This document shows, in pieces, positions 8,262 through 16,977 of a DNA stretch of 64,000 nucleotides (positions are counted from its first letter, which is position 1; each line of letters starts with the position of its first letter). Location: contig JBGVIL010000026.1 of assembly GCA_045123185.1 (NCBI GenBank), forward strand, positions 62,001 through 126,000. Reading direction: 5' to 3'. The translations under genes and the position numbers were made by a program. The notes beneath the pieces were generated by a model, which did not search any database, had not been told where the DNA came from, and was given only the letters and a program-made list of their open reading frames with translations. The stretch comes from UBA1231 sp045123185 (GTDB taxonomy: Bacteria; Bacillota_I; Bacilli_A; ML615J-28; CAG-313).

Positions 8262-9551
8262 ATGGCTAAATGGTTATCTAAAAACAAAAAACTAATACTA
8301 ATGATTGCATTCACAGCATTTGCATTATTAGTTTGGCGTTTCGGAACAAAAATAACTATTCCTCTATTTGATGTTGATAAAGGTGAAATCAATGGTAACT
8401 TATTTGGTTTCTTAGATATCTTTACAGGTAACGCTTTATCACAATTCTCTATTTTAGCTTTAGGTATTAGCCCATACATCACATCATCAATCGTTGTGCA
8501 ATTATTACAAATGGATATTATTCCTGCGTTTAAAGAATGGGCTGAAGAAGGTGAAGCTGGTCGTGCAAAACTTAACCAATGGACAAGATATATTGCATTA
8601 TTACTTGCCTTCGTACAATCAGTTACAATTATCGTTGGTTTAGCAAATTCTCCAACAGGTTCAATGTACTTTGATGTTACTGATTTAAATGCTTTCTCAT
8701 ATTTATACATGGCTTTAGTAATGACTGCTGGTACAGCATTCGTAATGTGGTTAGCTGACCAAATTACAATGCATGGTATTGGTAACGGTGGATCAATGTT
8801 AATCGTTGCTGGTATCGTATCTGCATTCCCAAGCATGTTTACTGAATTATGGTCAACATTTATTGCAATCGAAGAAAGAACTGCATGGGATATTATTCAA
8901 TTCATAATTGTAGCTATTATGTTTGTATTAATTATCGTAGCTGTAGTATGGTTCGAAGGAATTCAAAGAAAAATTCCAGTTCAATATGCAAACCGTCCTG
9001 GTTATGCTAAATTATCTGGTAGACAAGATTCATCAATTCCAATTAAACTTAATTCTGCATCAGTTATTCCTGTAATTTTTGCATCTACAATTTTAAGTAT
9101 TCCACTTACAATTTTAAACTTTGTAAGAAATGGTGCTACTGTATCTGGAACAGATTGGTGGACAATCATCTTCAGTACAAACCAACCAATTGGATTTGTA
9201 ATCTACATTTTATTAATCTTTGTATTTAGTTTCTTCTATTCATTCCTACAAATCGATCCAGATAAAATGGCAGAAAATTTAAAGAAACAAAACGCTTATA
9301 TTCCTACATGTAAACCAGGCGAAGAAACAGCTGACTTTATATCTAGAGTATTATTTAAAGTAACTTTATTAGGTGCTACATATTTAGCAATCTTAGCTGC
9401 ACTTCCAATTATCTTTACTTGGGCATTTGGCTTACCAGCTAGTGTAAGTATTGGTGGAACAAGTATCATGATCGTTGTTGGTGTTGCGATTGAAACAGCA
9501 AAACAAATTAAACAAGAATCGGAATCTCAAGAATATCACGGATTCCTATAA
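8262..9551 (+). CDS. secY: protein translocase channel subunit SecY
   Basis: This 429-residue integral membrane protein has about ten hydrophobic segments. Recognisable blocks are LGISPYITSSIVVQLLQM (TM2 region), QITMHGIGNGGSM (TM4-5), IPVQYANRPG in a cytoplasmic loop and the NLKKQNAYIPTCKPGEET loop before TM9. It forms the SecYEG pore for protein export and insertion. It is placed in the spc operon as usual. The binding site is weak and sits at the end of rplO, which suggests coupling to it. Confidence 0.97.
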   Translation: MAKWLSKNKKLILMIAFTAFALLVWRFGTKITIPLFDVDKGEINGNLFGFLDIFTGNALSQFSILALGISPYITSSIVVQLLQMDIIPAFKEWAEEGEAGRAKLNQWTRYIALLLAFVQSVTIIVGLANSPTGSMYFDVTDLNAFSYLYMALVMTAGTAFVMWLADQITMHGIGNGGSMLIVAGIVSAFPSMFTELWSTFIAIEERTAWDIIQFIIVAIMFVLIIVAVVWFEGIQRKIPVQYANRPGYAKLSGRQDSSIPIKLNSASVIPVIFASTILSIPLTILNFVRNGATVSGTDWWTIIFSTNQPIGFVIYILLIFVFSFFYSFLQIDPDKMAENLKKQNAYIPTCKPGEETADFISRVLFKVTLLGATYLAILAALPIIFTWAFGLPASVSIGGTSIMIVVGVAIETAKQIKQESESQEYHGFL

Positions 9552-9563
9552 AAGGTGAATTAA

Positions 9564-10211
9564 ATGCGTTGCTTAATAATGGGCGCTCCAGGTTCAGGTA
9601 AGGGGACATATGCTGAAGGTATTAAAACACACTTCGGCATCCCCCATATCTCAACAGGACAAATATTTAGAAAAGCTATGAAAGAACAAACTCCAATGGG
9701 TTTGATCGCAAAAAGCTTTATTGACAAAGGTCAATTAGCTCCAGATGATATTACAAATCAAATTGTTAAAGAAAGAATTCAACAACCTGATTGTAAGAAT
9801 GGTTTCTTACTAGATGGTTATCCAAGAACTCTTCAACAAGCAATTGAATTTGATAAGATTTTAAAAGAACTAAATATTAAATTAGATGTAGTTGTTAATT
9901 TATTAATTGACGAAGACATTATCGTATCAAGAATTGTTAATCGACGTATGTGTTCTTCATGTGGAAAAGGGTATAACTTAATCACAATTAAACCAAAACA
10001 AGAGGGTGTTTGTGATATATGTGGTGCTCCATTATTCCAAAGAGATGATGATAATGAAGAAACAGTTGTAAGTCGATTAGAAGTCTATAATAATCAAACA
10101 AAACCACTTATTGATTATTATAAAAAACAAGAATTATTGTTAAATGTTGATGGTTCAGGTGAAATCTCTGTTGCAACAAAGAGAATTATTGATGCTATGG
10201 AGGAATTTTAA
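9564..10211 (+). CDS. adk: adenylate kinase
   Basis: This enzyme converts ATP plus AMP to two ADP in the cytoplasm. The P-loop GAPGSGKGT is at residues 7-15, the DGYPRT motif near 84-89, and a zinc-binding LID carries C130-x2-C133 and C150-x2-C153, the Gram-positive type. The 215-residue length is normal for the long form. The stop overlaps the ATG of map (TAATG), so the two are coupled. Confidence 0.97.
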   Translation: MRCLIMGAPGSGKGTYAEGIKTHFGIPHISTGQIFRKAMKEQTPMGLIAKSFIDKGQLAPDDITNQIVKERIQQPDCKNGFLLDGYPRTLQQAIEFDKILKELNIKLDVVVNLLIDEDIIVSRIVNRRMCSSCGKGYNLITIKPKQEGVCDICGAPLFQRDDDNEETVVSRLEVYNNQTKPLIDYYKKQELLLNVDGSGEISVATKRIIDAMEEF

Positions 10212-10981
10212 TGATTACAATTAAAAGTGATCGTGAAATTAAACTAATGAAGGAAGCCGGAAGAATTACAGCATATGCTCATGAAATGGTTGCTAAAGCA
10301 ATTAGACCCGGAGTCTCTACTTTAGAACTAGATAAAATCGCGTATGATGCAATTATTTCTCAAGGAGCTACTCCATCATTCTTGAATTATAATGGCTATC
10401 CTGCAACAATTTGCGCTTCAATCAATGAAGTGGTTGTTCATGGAATACCTAACAAAAAAACAATATTAAAAAATGGTGATATTATTTCTATTGATATTGG
10501 TGCAATATACCATGGTTATCATGGTGATGCCGCAAGAACACATCTTGTAGGTCAAGTAAAAGACGAGATTAAAGAGTTAGTAAAAGTTACAGAAGAAGCA
10601 TTTTACGAAGGATTGAAATTTGCAAGACCAAACAATAGATTATCTGATATTTCCCATGCAATTGGAACTTATGCTGAAGCTCATGGTTATGGAGTTGTTA
10701 GAGACTTCACAGGGCATGGTATAGGTAGAAACTTGCATGAAGATCCCGCAATCCCAAATTATGGTTTTGAAGGCCGTGGCCCAATTCTAAAAAAAGGAAT
10801 GACACTTGCAATCGAACCAATGATTAATTTAGGAACTTATCGCGTTAAAATTTTAAGTGATGGGTGGACAACAATAACACAAGATAAGTTGCCAAGCGCT
10901 CATTACGAAAACACAATTGTTATAACCGATGATGGTTATGAAATTCTAACAAAATTTGAAGGAGAAAAACTAGATGTCTAA
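10211..10981 (+). CDS. map: methionine aminopeptidase type I
   Basis: The protein removes initiator methionine from nascent proteins. Expected metal ligands are present: D95, D106, H169, E202 and E233, with substrate-binding H77 in VVHGIP. At 256 residues it is the plain type-Ia form without an N-terminal SH3 extension. The 3' end overlaps infA by 8 bases, and AAGGAGAAAAAC within the gene acts as the infA binding site. Confidence 0.97.
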   Translation: MITIKSDREIKLMKEAGRITAYAHEMVAKAIRPGVSTLELDKIAYDAIISQGATPSFLNYNGYPATICASINEVVVHGIPNKKTILKNGDIISIDIGAIYHGYHGDAARTHLVGQVKDEIKELVKVTEEAFYEGLKFARPNNRLSDISHAIGTYAEAHGYGVVRDFTGHGIGRNLHEDPAIPNYGFEGRGPILKKGMTLAIEPMINLGTYRVKILSDGWTTITQDKLPSAHYENTIVITDDGYEILTKFEGEKLDV

Positions 10982-11192
10982 AGATGATGTTTTTGAAGTA
11001 GAAGGAACAGTTGAAGAAGTGTTACCTAATACAGTATTTAAAGTAAAAATACAAAATGGACACATCATTACTGCCCACGTTTCTGGTAAAATCCGCATGC
11101 ATACGATACGCATTTTACCAGGTGATAGAGTTACTGTTGAAATATCACCATACGATATAACACGTGGAAGAATTACTTATCGTCATAAGTAA
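10974..11192 (+). CDS. infA: translation initiation factor IF-1
   Basis: This 72-residue OB-fold protein contains VEGTVEEVLPNTVFKVKI and the HVSGKIRMHTIRILPGDRVTVE core that are diagnostic of IF-1. It occupies the A site during initiation. It starts inside the end of map. About 40 AT-rich bases separate it from rpmJ. Confidence 0.96.
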   Translation: MSKDDVFEVEGTVEEVLPNTVFKVKIQNGHIITAHVSGKIRMHTIRILPGDRVTVEISPYDITRGRITYRHK

Positions 11193-11231
11193 TATAAAAA
11201 TTAATTTATTTAAAATATATGGAGGTTAAAA

Positions 11232-11348
11232 ATGAAGGTTAGACCATCTGTAAAACCTATTTGCGATAAATGCAAAGTAATTAAAAGAAAAGGTCGTGTT
11301 ATGGTAATCTGCTCAGCTTACCCAAAACACAAACAAAGACAAGGATAA
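11232..11348 (+). CDS. rpmJ: 50S ribosomal protein L36
   Basis: This 38-residue frame starts MKVRPSVKPI and has zinc ligands C11, C14, C27 and H33, the standard L36 zinc ribbon. A strong GGAGG lies 7 bases before the ATG. Position between infA and rpsM is canonical. It is the zinc-binding form. Confidence 0.97.
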   Translation: MKVRPSVKPICDKCKVIKRKGRVMVICSAYPKHKQRQG

Positions 11349-11366
11349 TAGGAAGGAAGTCAAAAC

Positions 11367-11732
11367 ATGGCACGTATTTCTGGTGTAGATATTCCTCGTG
11401 ATAAGCACGTTGAAATATCTCTAACTTATATATATGGTATTGGCAGACCTACTGCTCAAAAGATTTTAGCTGATGCTGGTGTTGAACCTGCTAAGCGTGT
11501 TAAAGATTTAACAGAAGATGAATTATCAAGAATTCGTCAAGAAGTTGCTAAGTACGAAGTTGAAGGTGACAAGAGAAGAGAAGTTGCATTAAACATCAAA
11601 CGTTTAATGGAAATTGGATGCTATCGTGGTTTACGTCATCGTAAAGGATTACCTGTAAGAGGACAAAGAACTAGAACAAATGCACGTACTCGTAAAGGCC
11701 CAGCTAAGACTGTAGCTAACAAGAAGAAATAA
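11367..11732 (+). CDS. rpsM: 30S ribosomal protein S13
   Basis: This 121-residue S13 has ISGVDIPRDKHVEISLTYIYGIGR, a helix-two-turn-helix domain and the basic tail GLRHRKGLPVRGQRTRTNARTRKG, which contacts P-site tRNA. It pairs with S19 in the head. A GGAAGG precedes the start. Confidence 0.97.
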   Translation: MARISGVDIPRDKHVEISLTYIYGIGRPTAQKILADAGVEPAKRVKDLTEDELSRIRQEVAKYEVEGDKRREVALNIKRLMEIGCYRGLRHRKGLPVRGQRTRTNARTRKGPAKTVANKKK

Positions 11733-11746
11733 GGAGGCGTAAAATA

Positions 11747-12133
11747 ATGGCTAAAAAAGTTGTTCGTAAACGTCGTGTTAAAAAGAATATACCTTTAGGT
11801 GTTGCACATATTCATTCAACATTTAATAATACAATTGTAACTATCACTGATCCTCAAGGAAACGTAGTTTCTTGGAGTAGTGCTGGTGCTGTTGGATTCA
11901 AAGGTAGTAAAAAATCAACTCCATTCGCTGCTCAAATGGCATCTGAAGCTGCTGCTAAAGCTGCATTAGATAATGGAATGCAAAAAGTTGAAGTTACTGT
12001 TAAAGGACCTGGTCCAGGACGTGAAGCTGCTATCCGTTCATTACAAGTTGCAGGACTTGATATTACATCAATTCAAGATGTTACACCTGTACCACACAAC
12101 GGATGCCGTCCACCAAAGAGACCTCGTGGATAA
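11747..12133 (+). CDS. rpsK: 30S ribosomal protein S11
   Basis: This 128-residue S11 has GVAHIHSTFNNTIVTITDPQGN, the KVEVTVKGPGPGREAA motif and the terminal HNGCRPPKRPRG. It lines the mRNA exit platform. It is followed by about 50 AT-rich bases without an obvious terminator before rpoA. Confidence 0.97.
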   Translation: MAKKVVRKRRVKKNIPLGVAHIHSTFNNTIVTITDPQGNVVSWSSAGAVGFKGSKKSTPFAAQMASEAAAKAALDNGMQKVEVTVKGPGPGREAAIRSLQVAGLDITSIQDVTPVPHNGCRPPKRPRG

Positions 12134-12184
12134 TATTTAATAATCTAATTATTTAATAAATGTTCATTTAAAGGAGGAAAATAA

Positions 12185-13294
12185 ATGAAACAATTAGATT
12201 TTATTACACCTAATCTTGAAATTGATCAAGAATATATAACTGATTCAAATTATTGTAAATTATATGTTAAACCTTTAGAAAGAGGTTATGGTCAAACATT
12301 AGGTAATTCATTACGGAGAGTGTTATTATCATCACTTCCTGGTGCTGCTGCGGTTGCAGTTTCCATTAATGGTGTCGAACATGAATTTAGCACGGTTCCC
12401 GGTGTTAGAGAGGATGTTACTGAAATCATTTTGAATTTAAAAAATGTCGTTTTCACAATCGATGCTGAAAAAGACAAACTTGGAGAGTATGGTGTTGATG
12501 GCCGCATCTATGAATCAACATTTGTTAAAGAAAACCCTCTAGAAAATAATGAAGAAATCACTATTACAGCTGGAGATATTAATTTAAGTTTCCAACAAGT
12601 ATTACCTGTAACAGATGCACCTTATATGCCACAAGTTACAGTAGTTAATCCTGATCAACACATTGCAACTTTAGCACCAGGTGCAAAAGTTACTATGACT
12701 GTTAGAATCAGAAAAGGTGTTGGATATGTTAATGCAGATGAAAATAAAGTTTTTGCAAAAGAAGGAAACAATAGAATTATCGGTTTAATTCCAATTGATT
12801 CAATCTTTACACCTGTTACAAAATGTCGTTATGAAGTTCAAAAAACTCGTCACGAAGATAACTTCAATTGTGATTTATTAACACTTGAAGTTTGGACAAA
12901 TGGAAGTATTGTTCCAACAGATGCAATTTCACTTGCTGCTGAATTCTTAAGAGAACATTTCGCAGTAATAGTTGGATTAAATGAATATATTAAAGAAAAA
13001 GAATTCATGATTCAAACAGAAGAAAAACCTTCTAATAAAAAACTTGATCAAAAGATTGAAGACTTAGATTTATCAGTTCGTTCTTACAACTGTTTAAAAC
13101 GTGCAAACATCAATACTGTTGGTGAATTAACACAAAGAACAGAAGAAGAAATGATGAAGGTTCGTAATCTTGGACGTAAGTCATTAAAAGAAGTTGTTCA
13201 AAAATTAAATGAAATCGGATTAAATTTAAAAAATTCTGAAGGTTTAAGTTTTGATGACGATGACGAAGATGAATTCTTCGATGAAGAAAACTAA
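12185..13294 (+). CDS. rpoA: RNA polymerase alpha subunit
   Basis: The N-terminal domain dimerises and assembles beta and beta'; KPLERGYGQTLGNSLRRVLLSSLPGAAA is near residues 30-57. The C-terminal domain has LDLSVRSYNCLKRANINTVGEL and VRNLGRKSL, which contact UP-element DNA. At 369 residues it exceeds the usual 315: there is extra sequence at about residues 95-150 of domain 2, and an acidic tail rich in D/E after the C-terminal domain. An AAGGAGG site precedes ATG 12185. Confidence 0.97.
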   Translation: MKQLDFITPNLEIDQEYITDSNYCKLYVKPLERGYGQTLGNSLRRVLLSSLPGAAAVAVSINGVEHEFSTVPGVREDVTEIILNLKNVVFTIDAEKDKLGEYGVDGRIYESTFVKENPLENNEEITITAGDINLSFQQVLPVTDAPYMPQVTVVNPDQHIATLAPGAKVTMTVRIRKGVGYVNADENKVFAKEGNNRIIGLIPIDSIFTPVTKCRYEVQKTRHEDNFNCDLLTLEVWTNGSIVPTDAISLAAEFLREHFAVIVGLNEYIKEKEFMIQTEEKPSNKKLDQKIEDLDLSVRSYNCLKRANINTVGELTQRTEEEMMKVRNLGRKSLKEVVQKLNEIGLNLKNSEGLSFDDDDEDEFFDEEN

Positions 13295-13317
13295 AAAAGA
13301 TAAAGGAGATTATTAAT

Positions 13318-13683
13318 ATGTCAATGGGCTATCGCACATTTGGTCGTAAAGCTTCTCAAAGAAAAGCTATGTTCCGCGACCTAGTAACTGATTTAATTAT
13401 TAATGGTCGAATTGAAACAACTGAAGCAAAAGCAAAAGATTTAAGATCAATTGCTGACAAAATGGTAACTCTTGGTAAAAAAGGCACACTTGCTGCACGT
13501 CGCCAAGCTGCTAGATTTGTTCGTTTTGAAAAAGCTGAAGATGGTCAATTTGCTATTCAAAAGTTATTCTCTGAAATCGCTCCTAAATATCAAGACCGTA
13601 ATGGTGGATATACACGCGTGTTAAAATTAGAACCACGTCGTGGAGATGCCGCTTCAATGGCGATTATTGAATTCGTAGAATAA
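13318..13683 (+). CDS. rplQ: 50S ribosomal protein L17
   Basis: This 121-residue L17 has GYRTFGRKASQRKAMFRDLVTDLI at the start and GGYTRVLKLEPRRGDAASMAIIE at the end. It is the last gene of the alpha operon and is followed immediately by a strong terminator. The start at 13318 has an AAGGAG site 9 bases ahead; a second ATG follows two codons later. Confidence 0.97.
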   Translation: MSMGYRTFGRKASQRKAMFRDLVTDLIINGRIETTEAKAKDLRSIADKMVTLGKKGTLAARRQAARFVRFEKAEDGQFAIQKLFSEIAPKYQDRNGGYTRVLKLEPRRGDAASMAIIEFVE

Positions 13684-13693
13684 ATAAAAAATT

Positions 13694-13722
13694 AAGTCTA
13701 GACATAAAGTCTAGACTTTTTA
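13694..13722 (+). terminator. terminator of the ribosomal operon
   Basis: A perfect stem of about 10 bp, AAGTCTAGAC paired with GTCTAGACTT around an ATAAA loop, is followed by TTTTTATT. It begins 10 bases after the rplQ stop and ends the long ribosomal protein operon. Confidence 0.9.
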
Positions 13723-13753
13723 TTATGCTATTTACTTTTAAACATATATATGT

Positions 13754-13759
13754 TATAAT
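13754..13759 (+). promoter_or_regulatory. -10 element for the acetyltransferase gene
   Basis: TATAAT lies 17 bases before the ATG of the following gene, just after the operon terminator. No convincing -35 hexamer was found at the right distance; TTTACT at 13730-13735 is a weak candidate with 18 bases spacing. Confidence 0.5.
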
Positions 13760-13775
13760 TAACTGAGGTGATAAT

Positions 13776-14294
13776 ATGAAATATACATTAGAAACTGAAA
13801 GATTAATACTTAGACCATTTAAAGAAACTGATGTTAACGATATGTTTAATAATTGGGCATCTGATCCTGAAGTTAGTAAATATATGACATGGAATCATCA
13901 TGAAAACATTGAGACGACTAAAACAATCATTAATATGTGGATCGAACAATATCAAAAACCAGAAAGAATTAACTTTGGAATTGTATTAAAAGAAACAAAC
14001 GAATTAATTGGTGGAATTGATGTATGTGGTTATATTGATGGAGTGCCTGTCGTAGGATATGTATTATCTAGAAAATATTGGAATAATGGATATATGACAG
14101 AAGCTTTTTTAGAAGTTATTAAATTATTAAAGTCATTCGGTCATGATAAAATAAAAATAGATGCAGTACAAGAAAATATTGGTTCAAATAAAGTTATACA
14201 AAAATGTGGTGGAAAACTAATTAATACAAAGATTGATTATTTCACCAATAAACAACAATATTTTAATATTAATGAATATGAAATTAATGTATAA
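13776..14294 (+). CDS. GNAT acetyltransferase, RimJ/RimL-like
   Basis: This 172-residue protein begins LETERLILRPFKETDVNDMF, the classic start of the RimJ/RimL branch of GNAT enzymes that transfer acetyl from acetyl-CoA to N-termini or small amines. The middle has LIGGIDVCG, a core GNAT strand, and GYVLSRKYWNNGYMTEA is the acetyl-CoA binding motif region. A GAGGTG site precedes the ATG. It stands alone between the ribosomal terminator and a lipoprotein gene. The substrate cannot be told. Confidence 0.85.
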   Translation: MKYTLETERLILRPFKETDVNDMFNNWASDPEVSKYMTWNHHENIETTKTIINMWIEQYQKPERINFGIVLKETNELIGGIDVCGYIDGVPVVGYVLSRKYWNNGYMTEAFLEVIKLLKSFGHDKIKIDAVQENIGSNKVIQKCGGKLINTKIDYFTNKQQYFNINEYEINV

Positions 14295-14342
14295 TCCTTG
14301 CATAAGAATATATAATATAATAAAAATGAAGGGGTTAGTTTT

Positions 14343-15092
14343 ATGAAAAAATATCAAATATTTATATTTATTATTTTTATTCTTTTATTATCATCATGTT
14401 CACATGTAAATGATAAATCAAATAATGAAAATAATATTAATGTGGATAATGAAAAAAATACAACTACAATAAATGAAAATAGTAATAATGATTGTGACTG
14501 CTCACTTTATGGTTTATTGTTTGAGTCATTTAATGAAGCTAAAGAATTATATTATGATAATATAACTTCAAATAGTAATGGCGATATGATTTTATTGAAT
14601 TTGGATTTACATGGCTTTTTTACAGATGGATATTATGAATTAATTGGATGGAAGAAAATACCACAAACTAATCAAATCTCTGCATTTCAAGTTTCTATAC
14701 AAGGATTATATTATACTTTAGGCTATAGCTATTGTCATGCTGACAATAATAATGAAAGAACAAAAAGTGACAAAAAGATTCTTATAGAATGTAATCAATT
14801 TTCAAATGAAATACCATCGTTTGATATTAATGATTATGAAATTTCATTAAGAAATGCAGGATGTGAATTTATAGAAAACGGAGAAACTATAATTTATAAA
14901 GGTTATCATCAAATTGATGAAAAAACATATTATGATTATTCATGTGAAACGGAATATTCAATATACACTGGTTCTTATGTTTTAAGTTATAATGGAAAAA
15001 ATTATTGTGAGTTTAACTTTTTTTGTGAAGAAAACAGTATTGAATATGTTAAAGACTTAATTTTAAATAATATAGTTATATTACATAGATAG
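14343..15092 (+). CDS. putative secreted lipoprotein, unknown function
   Basis: The 249-residue product has a Lys-containing N-terminus, a hydrophobic stretch and a lipobox ending LSSC at about residue 19, so it should be a membrane-anchored lipoprotein. An Asn-rich linker (about residues 24-50) follows. The rest is acidic and Tyr-rich with several Cys residues, and I recognise no domain. An AAGGGG site precedes the ATG. The next 150 bases hold only a decayed fragment. No function is assigned. Confidence 0.75.
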   Translation: MKKYQIFIFIIFILLLSSCSHVNDKSNNENNINVDNEKNTTTINENSNNDCDCSLYGLLFESFNEAKELYYDNITSNSNGDMILLNLDLHGFFTDGYYELIGWKKIPQTNQISAFQVSIQGLYYTLGYSYCHADNNNERTKSDKKILIECNQFSNEIPSFDINDYEISLRNAGCEFIENGETIIYKGYHQIDEKTYYDYSCETEYSIYTGSYVLSYNGKNYCEFNFFCEENSIEYVKDLILNNIVILHR

Positions 15093-15100
15093 AGCATAAT

Positions 15101-15252
15101 ATGAAATATAAAAAAATATATATCTTAGTTTTATTAATTTGTATTATCAATTACAAAATGGAATAATTGTTCTGTCGACAAAAGGAGCTGAATTATATAA
15201 TAGAGGTTTATTGACATTTGATAACAATGGTCAAAATATATATAACATATAA
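15101..15252 (+). pseudogene. decayed small gene fragment
   Basis: A start at 15101 gives MKYKKIYILVLLICI, which looks like a signal-peptide start, and stops at 15164-15166. Another frame then reads IVLSTKGAELYNRGLLTFDNN and ends at 15250-15252. This suggests one small secreted protein broken by a frameshift. It follows the lipoprotein gene closely and no intact relative is in the window. The call is tentative. Confidence 0.35.
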
Positions 15253-15282
15253 AACAGAAAACAATATGTTTTCTGTTTTTTC
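15251..15282 (+). terminator. terminator after the lipoprotein region
   Basis: A perfect 12-bp stem, AAAACAGAAAAC with GTTTTCTGTTTT, around an AATAT loop is followed by TTT. It isolates the ECF operon from upstream transcription. Confidence 0.85.
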
Positions 15283-15288
15283 ATTTAT

Positions 15289-15317
15289 TTGCATTATTAT
15301 TAATTTAGTGGTACAAT
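15289..15317 (+). promoter_or_regulatory. promoter of the ECF transporter operon
   Basis: TTGCAT and TACAAT are separated by 17 bases, with TGG directly before the -10 as an extended -10 element. The -10 ends 29 bases before the ecfA1 start, leaving no room for a riboswitch. Confidence 0.65.
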
Positions 15318-15346
15318 ATATAGTAATAAAATAATAAGGTGATATT

Positions 15347-16144
15347 ATGAAAATAGAATTTAAAAATGTTTCTTTTCATTATCCGAATGAATCAGATGTT
15401 TTAAAGAATGTTTCATTTATTATTGAATCTGGTCAAATGACTTCAATTATTGGACACAATGGTAGTGGTAAATCTACACTTGCAAAACTAATAATGGGTT
15501 TACTAGAACCAACTAGTGGAGAAATATATATTGATGATGTATTGTTAAATGAATCGTCAGTACCTAGTATTCGTAATAAAATGGGAATTATCTTTCAAAA
15601 TCCTGATAACCAATTTGTCGGTGTTACTGTTAAAGATGATATAGCATTTGGTCTTGAAAATCAAAACATTGAACGAAGCAAGATGTTAGAACTAATTAAT
15701 GAATATTCTAGTTTAGTAAAAATGGATTCTTTCTTAGAAAGTAACCCAGAGAACTTAAGTGGTGGTCAAAAACAAAGAGTAGCCATTGCTGGTGTTCTTG
15801 CAATGAACACAGAATGTGTAATCTTTGATGAAGCAACTTCTATGTTAGACCCTATTGGAGTTAAAGAAATCAACGAAACGATGAAAATGCTCAAAAAAAC
15901 GGCCTTAAAAACGATTATAAGCATCACTCATAACATCGAAGAGACTTTATATAGTGAAAAGGTGTTAGTATTAAATAATGGCGTTTTAGTATTAACTGGT
16001 ACTCCAAAAGAAGTTCTTTTAAATATAGATGTATTAAAACTTGCTGGTCTTGATACTTTAGAAAGTGTTAAGTTAATTAAAATGTTACAAAATAAAAATC
16101 CTGAACTTGAGGAAGAATTATGGAAATTAACTTTCGAAATGTAA
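15347..16144 (+). CDS. ecfA1: ECF transporter ATPase EcfA1
   Basis: This 265-residue ABC ATPase has Walker A GHNGSGKST at residues 36-44, a Q-loop in IFQNPDNQFVG (the DNQF form typical of ECF ATPases), signature LSGGQKQR and Walker B VIFDEATSMLD. Together with EcfA2 and EcfT it forms the shared energising module that takes up vitamins or metals through separate S-components, none of which is encoded next to it. The gene overlaps ecfA2 by 25 bases. Confidence 0.95.
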   Translation: MKIEFKNVSFHYPNESDVLKNVSFIIESGQMTSIIGHNGSGKSTLAKLIMGLLEPTSGEIYIDDVLLNESSVPSIRNKMGIIFQNPDNQFVGVTVKDDIAFGLENQNIERSKMLELINEYSSLVKMDSFLESNPENLSGGQKQRVAIAGVLAMNTECVIFDEATSMLDPIGVKEINETMKMLKKTALKTIISITHNIEETLYSEKVLVLNNGVLVLTGTPKEVLLNIDVLKLAGLDTLESVKLIKMLQNKNPELEEELWKLTFEM

Positions 16145-16977
16145 GTTTCACATATGATTCAAGATCAAAACTAGAAACATTAAAAAATATTAACTTAACG
16201 ATTTCAAAAAGTGGAGAGTTTATTTCGATATTAGGCCATACTGGAAGTGGTAAATCAACACTTGTCCAATTAATGAATGCTCTTATTATTCCGACATCTG
16301 GAAACCTTACTATTTTAAATCAAGAAATTAAGACTAAAAAACAAAAAAATAAAAATTTAAAAAATATTAGAAAACAAATAGGTTTAGTATTCCAATTTCC
16401 TGAATACCAATTATTTGAAGATTCAGTACTTAAAGATGTAATGTTTGGACCAATGAATTTTGGTAAAACAAAAGAAGAAGCAAAAGAAATTGCTATTAAA
16501 ACTTTAAAAGAATTGAAAGTTGATGAATCTTTATATGAAAAATCACCATTTAATTTAAGTGGTGGACAAAAAAGAAAAGTTGCAATAGCAGGAATACTTG
16601 CTTCAAATCCTGATGTTCTAATATTAGACGAACCAACCGTTGGACTTGATCCTGTTGGAAAACATGAACTATTAGAATTATTAAAACATATACATGAGAC
16701 AACTAATAAAACAATAATTATTATTACGCATGATATGAATGTTGTAACAAAGTATACTAAAAGAACACTTGTATTAAGTAATGGCGAAATCGTATATGAT
16801 GGTAACACGAAAGAATTATTTCAAAATTATAAAAAATTAGAACAATATAATTTAGATTTACCATATATATCTAAGATTGCATTAAAATTACAAGAAAAAC
16901 AATTAATAAACTTTAATAAGTTACCTCTAACTTTAGAAGAATTACATAATATGATCAAGGAGTATCAAAATGAATAA
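16120..16977 (+). CDS. ecfA2: ECF transporter ATPase EcfA2
   Basis: This 285-residue second ATPase has Walker A GHTGSGKST, FQFPEYQLFE at the Q-loop (the EcfA2 pattern), signature LSGGQKRK and Walker B LILDEPTVGLD. It starts within the last codons of ecfA1 and overlaps ecfT by 8 bases, so the three are tightly coupled. The C-terminal region after about residue 230 is the regulatory extension found in this family. Confidence 0.95.
   Translation: MEINFRNVSFTYDSRSKLETLKNINLTISKSGEFISILGHTGSGKSTLVQLMNALIIPTSGNLTILNQEIKTKKQKNKNLKNIRKQIGLVFQFPEYQLFEDSVLKDVMFGPMNFGKTKEEAKEIAIKTLKELKVDESLYEKSPFNLSGGQKRKVAIAGILASNPDVLILDEPTVGLDPVGKHELLELLKHIHETTNKTIIIITHDMNVVTKYTKRTLVLSNGEIVYDGNTKELFQNYKKLEQYNLDLPYISKIALKLQEKQLINFNKLPLTLEELHNMIKEYQNE

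Noticed and set aside
8255..8836. Long reverse-strand frame of 193 codons opposite secY
   Set aside because: It lies wholly opposite secY, has no binding site and its composition mirrors secY codons, so it is a shadow frame.
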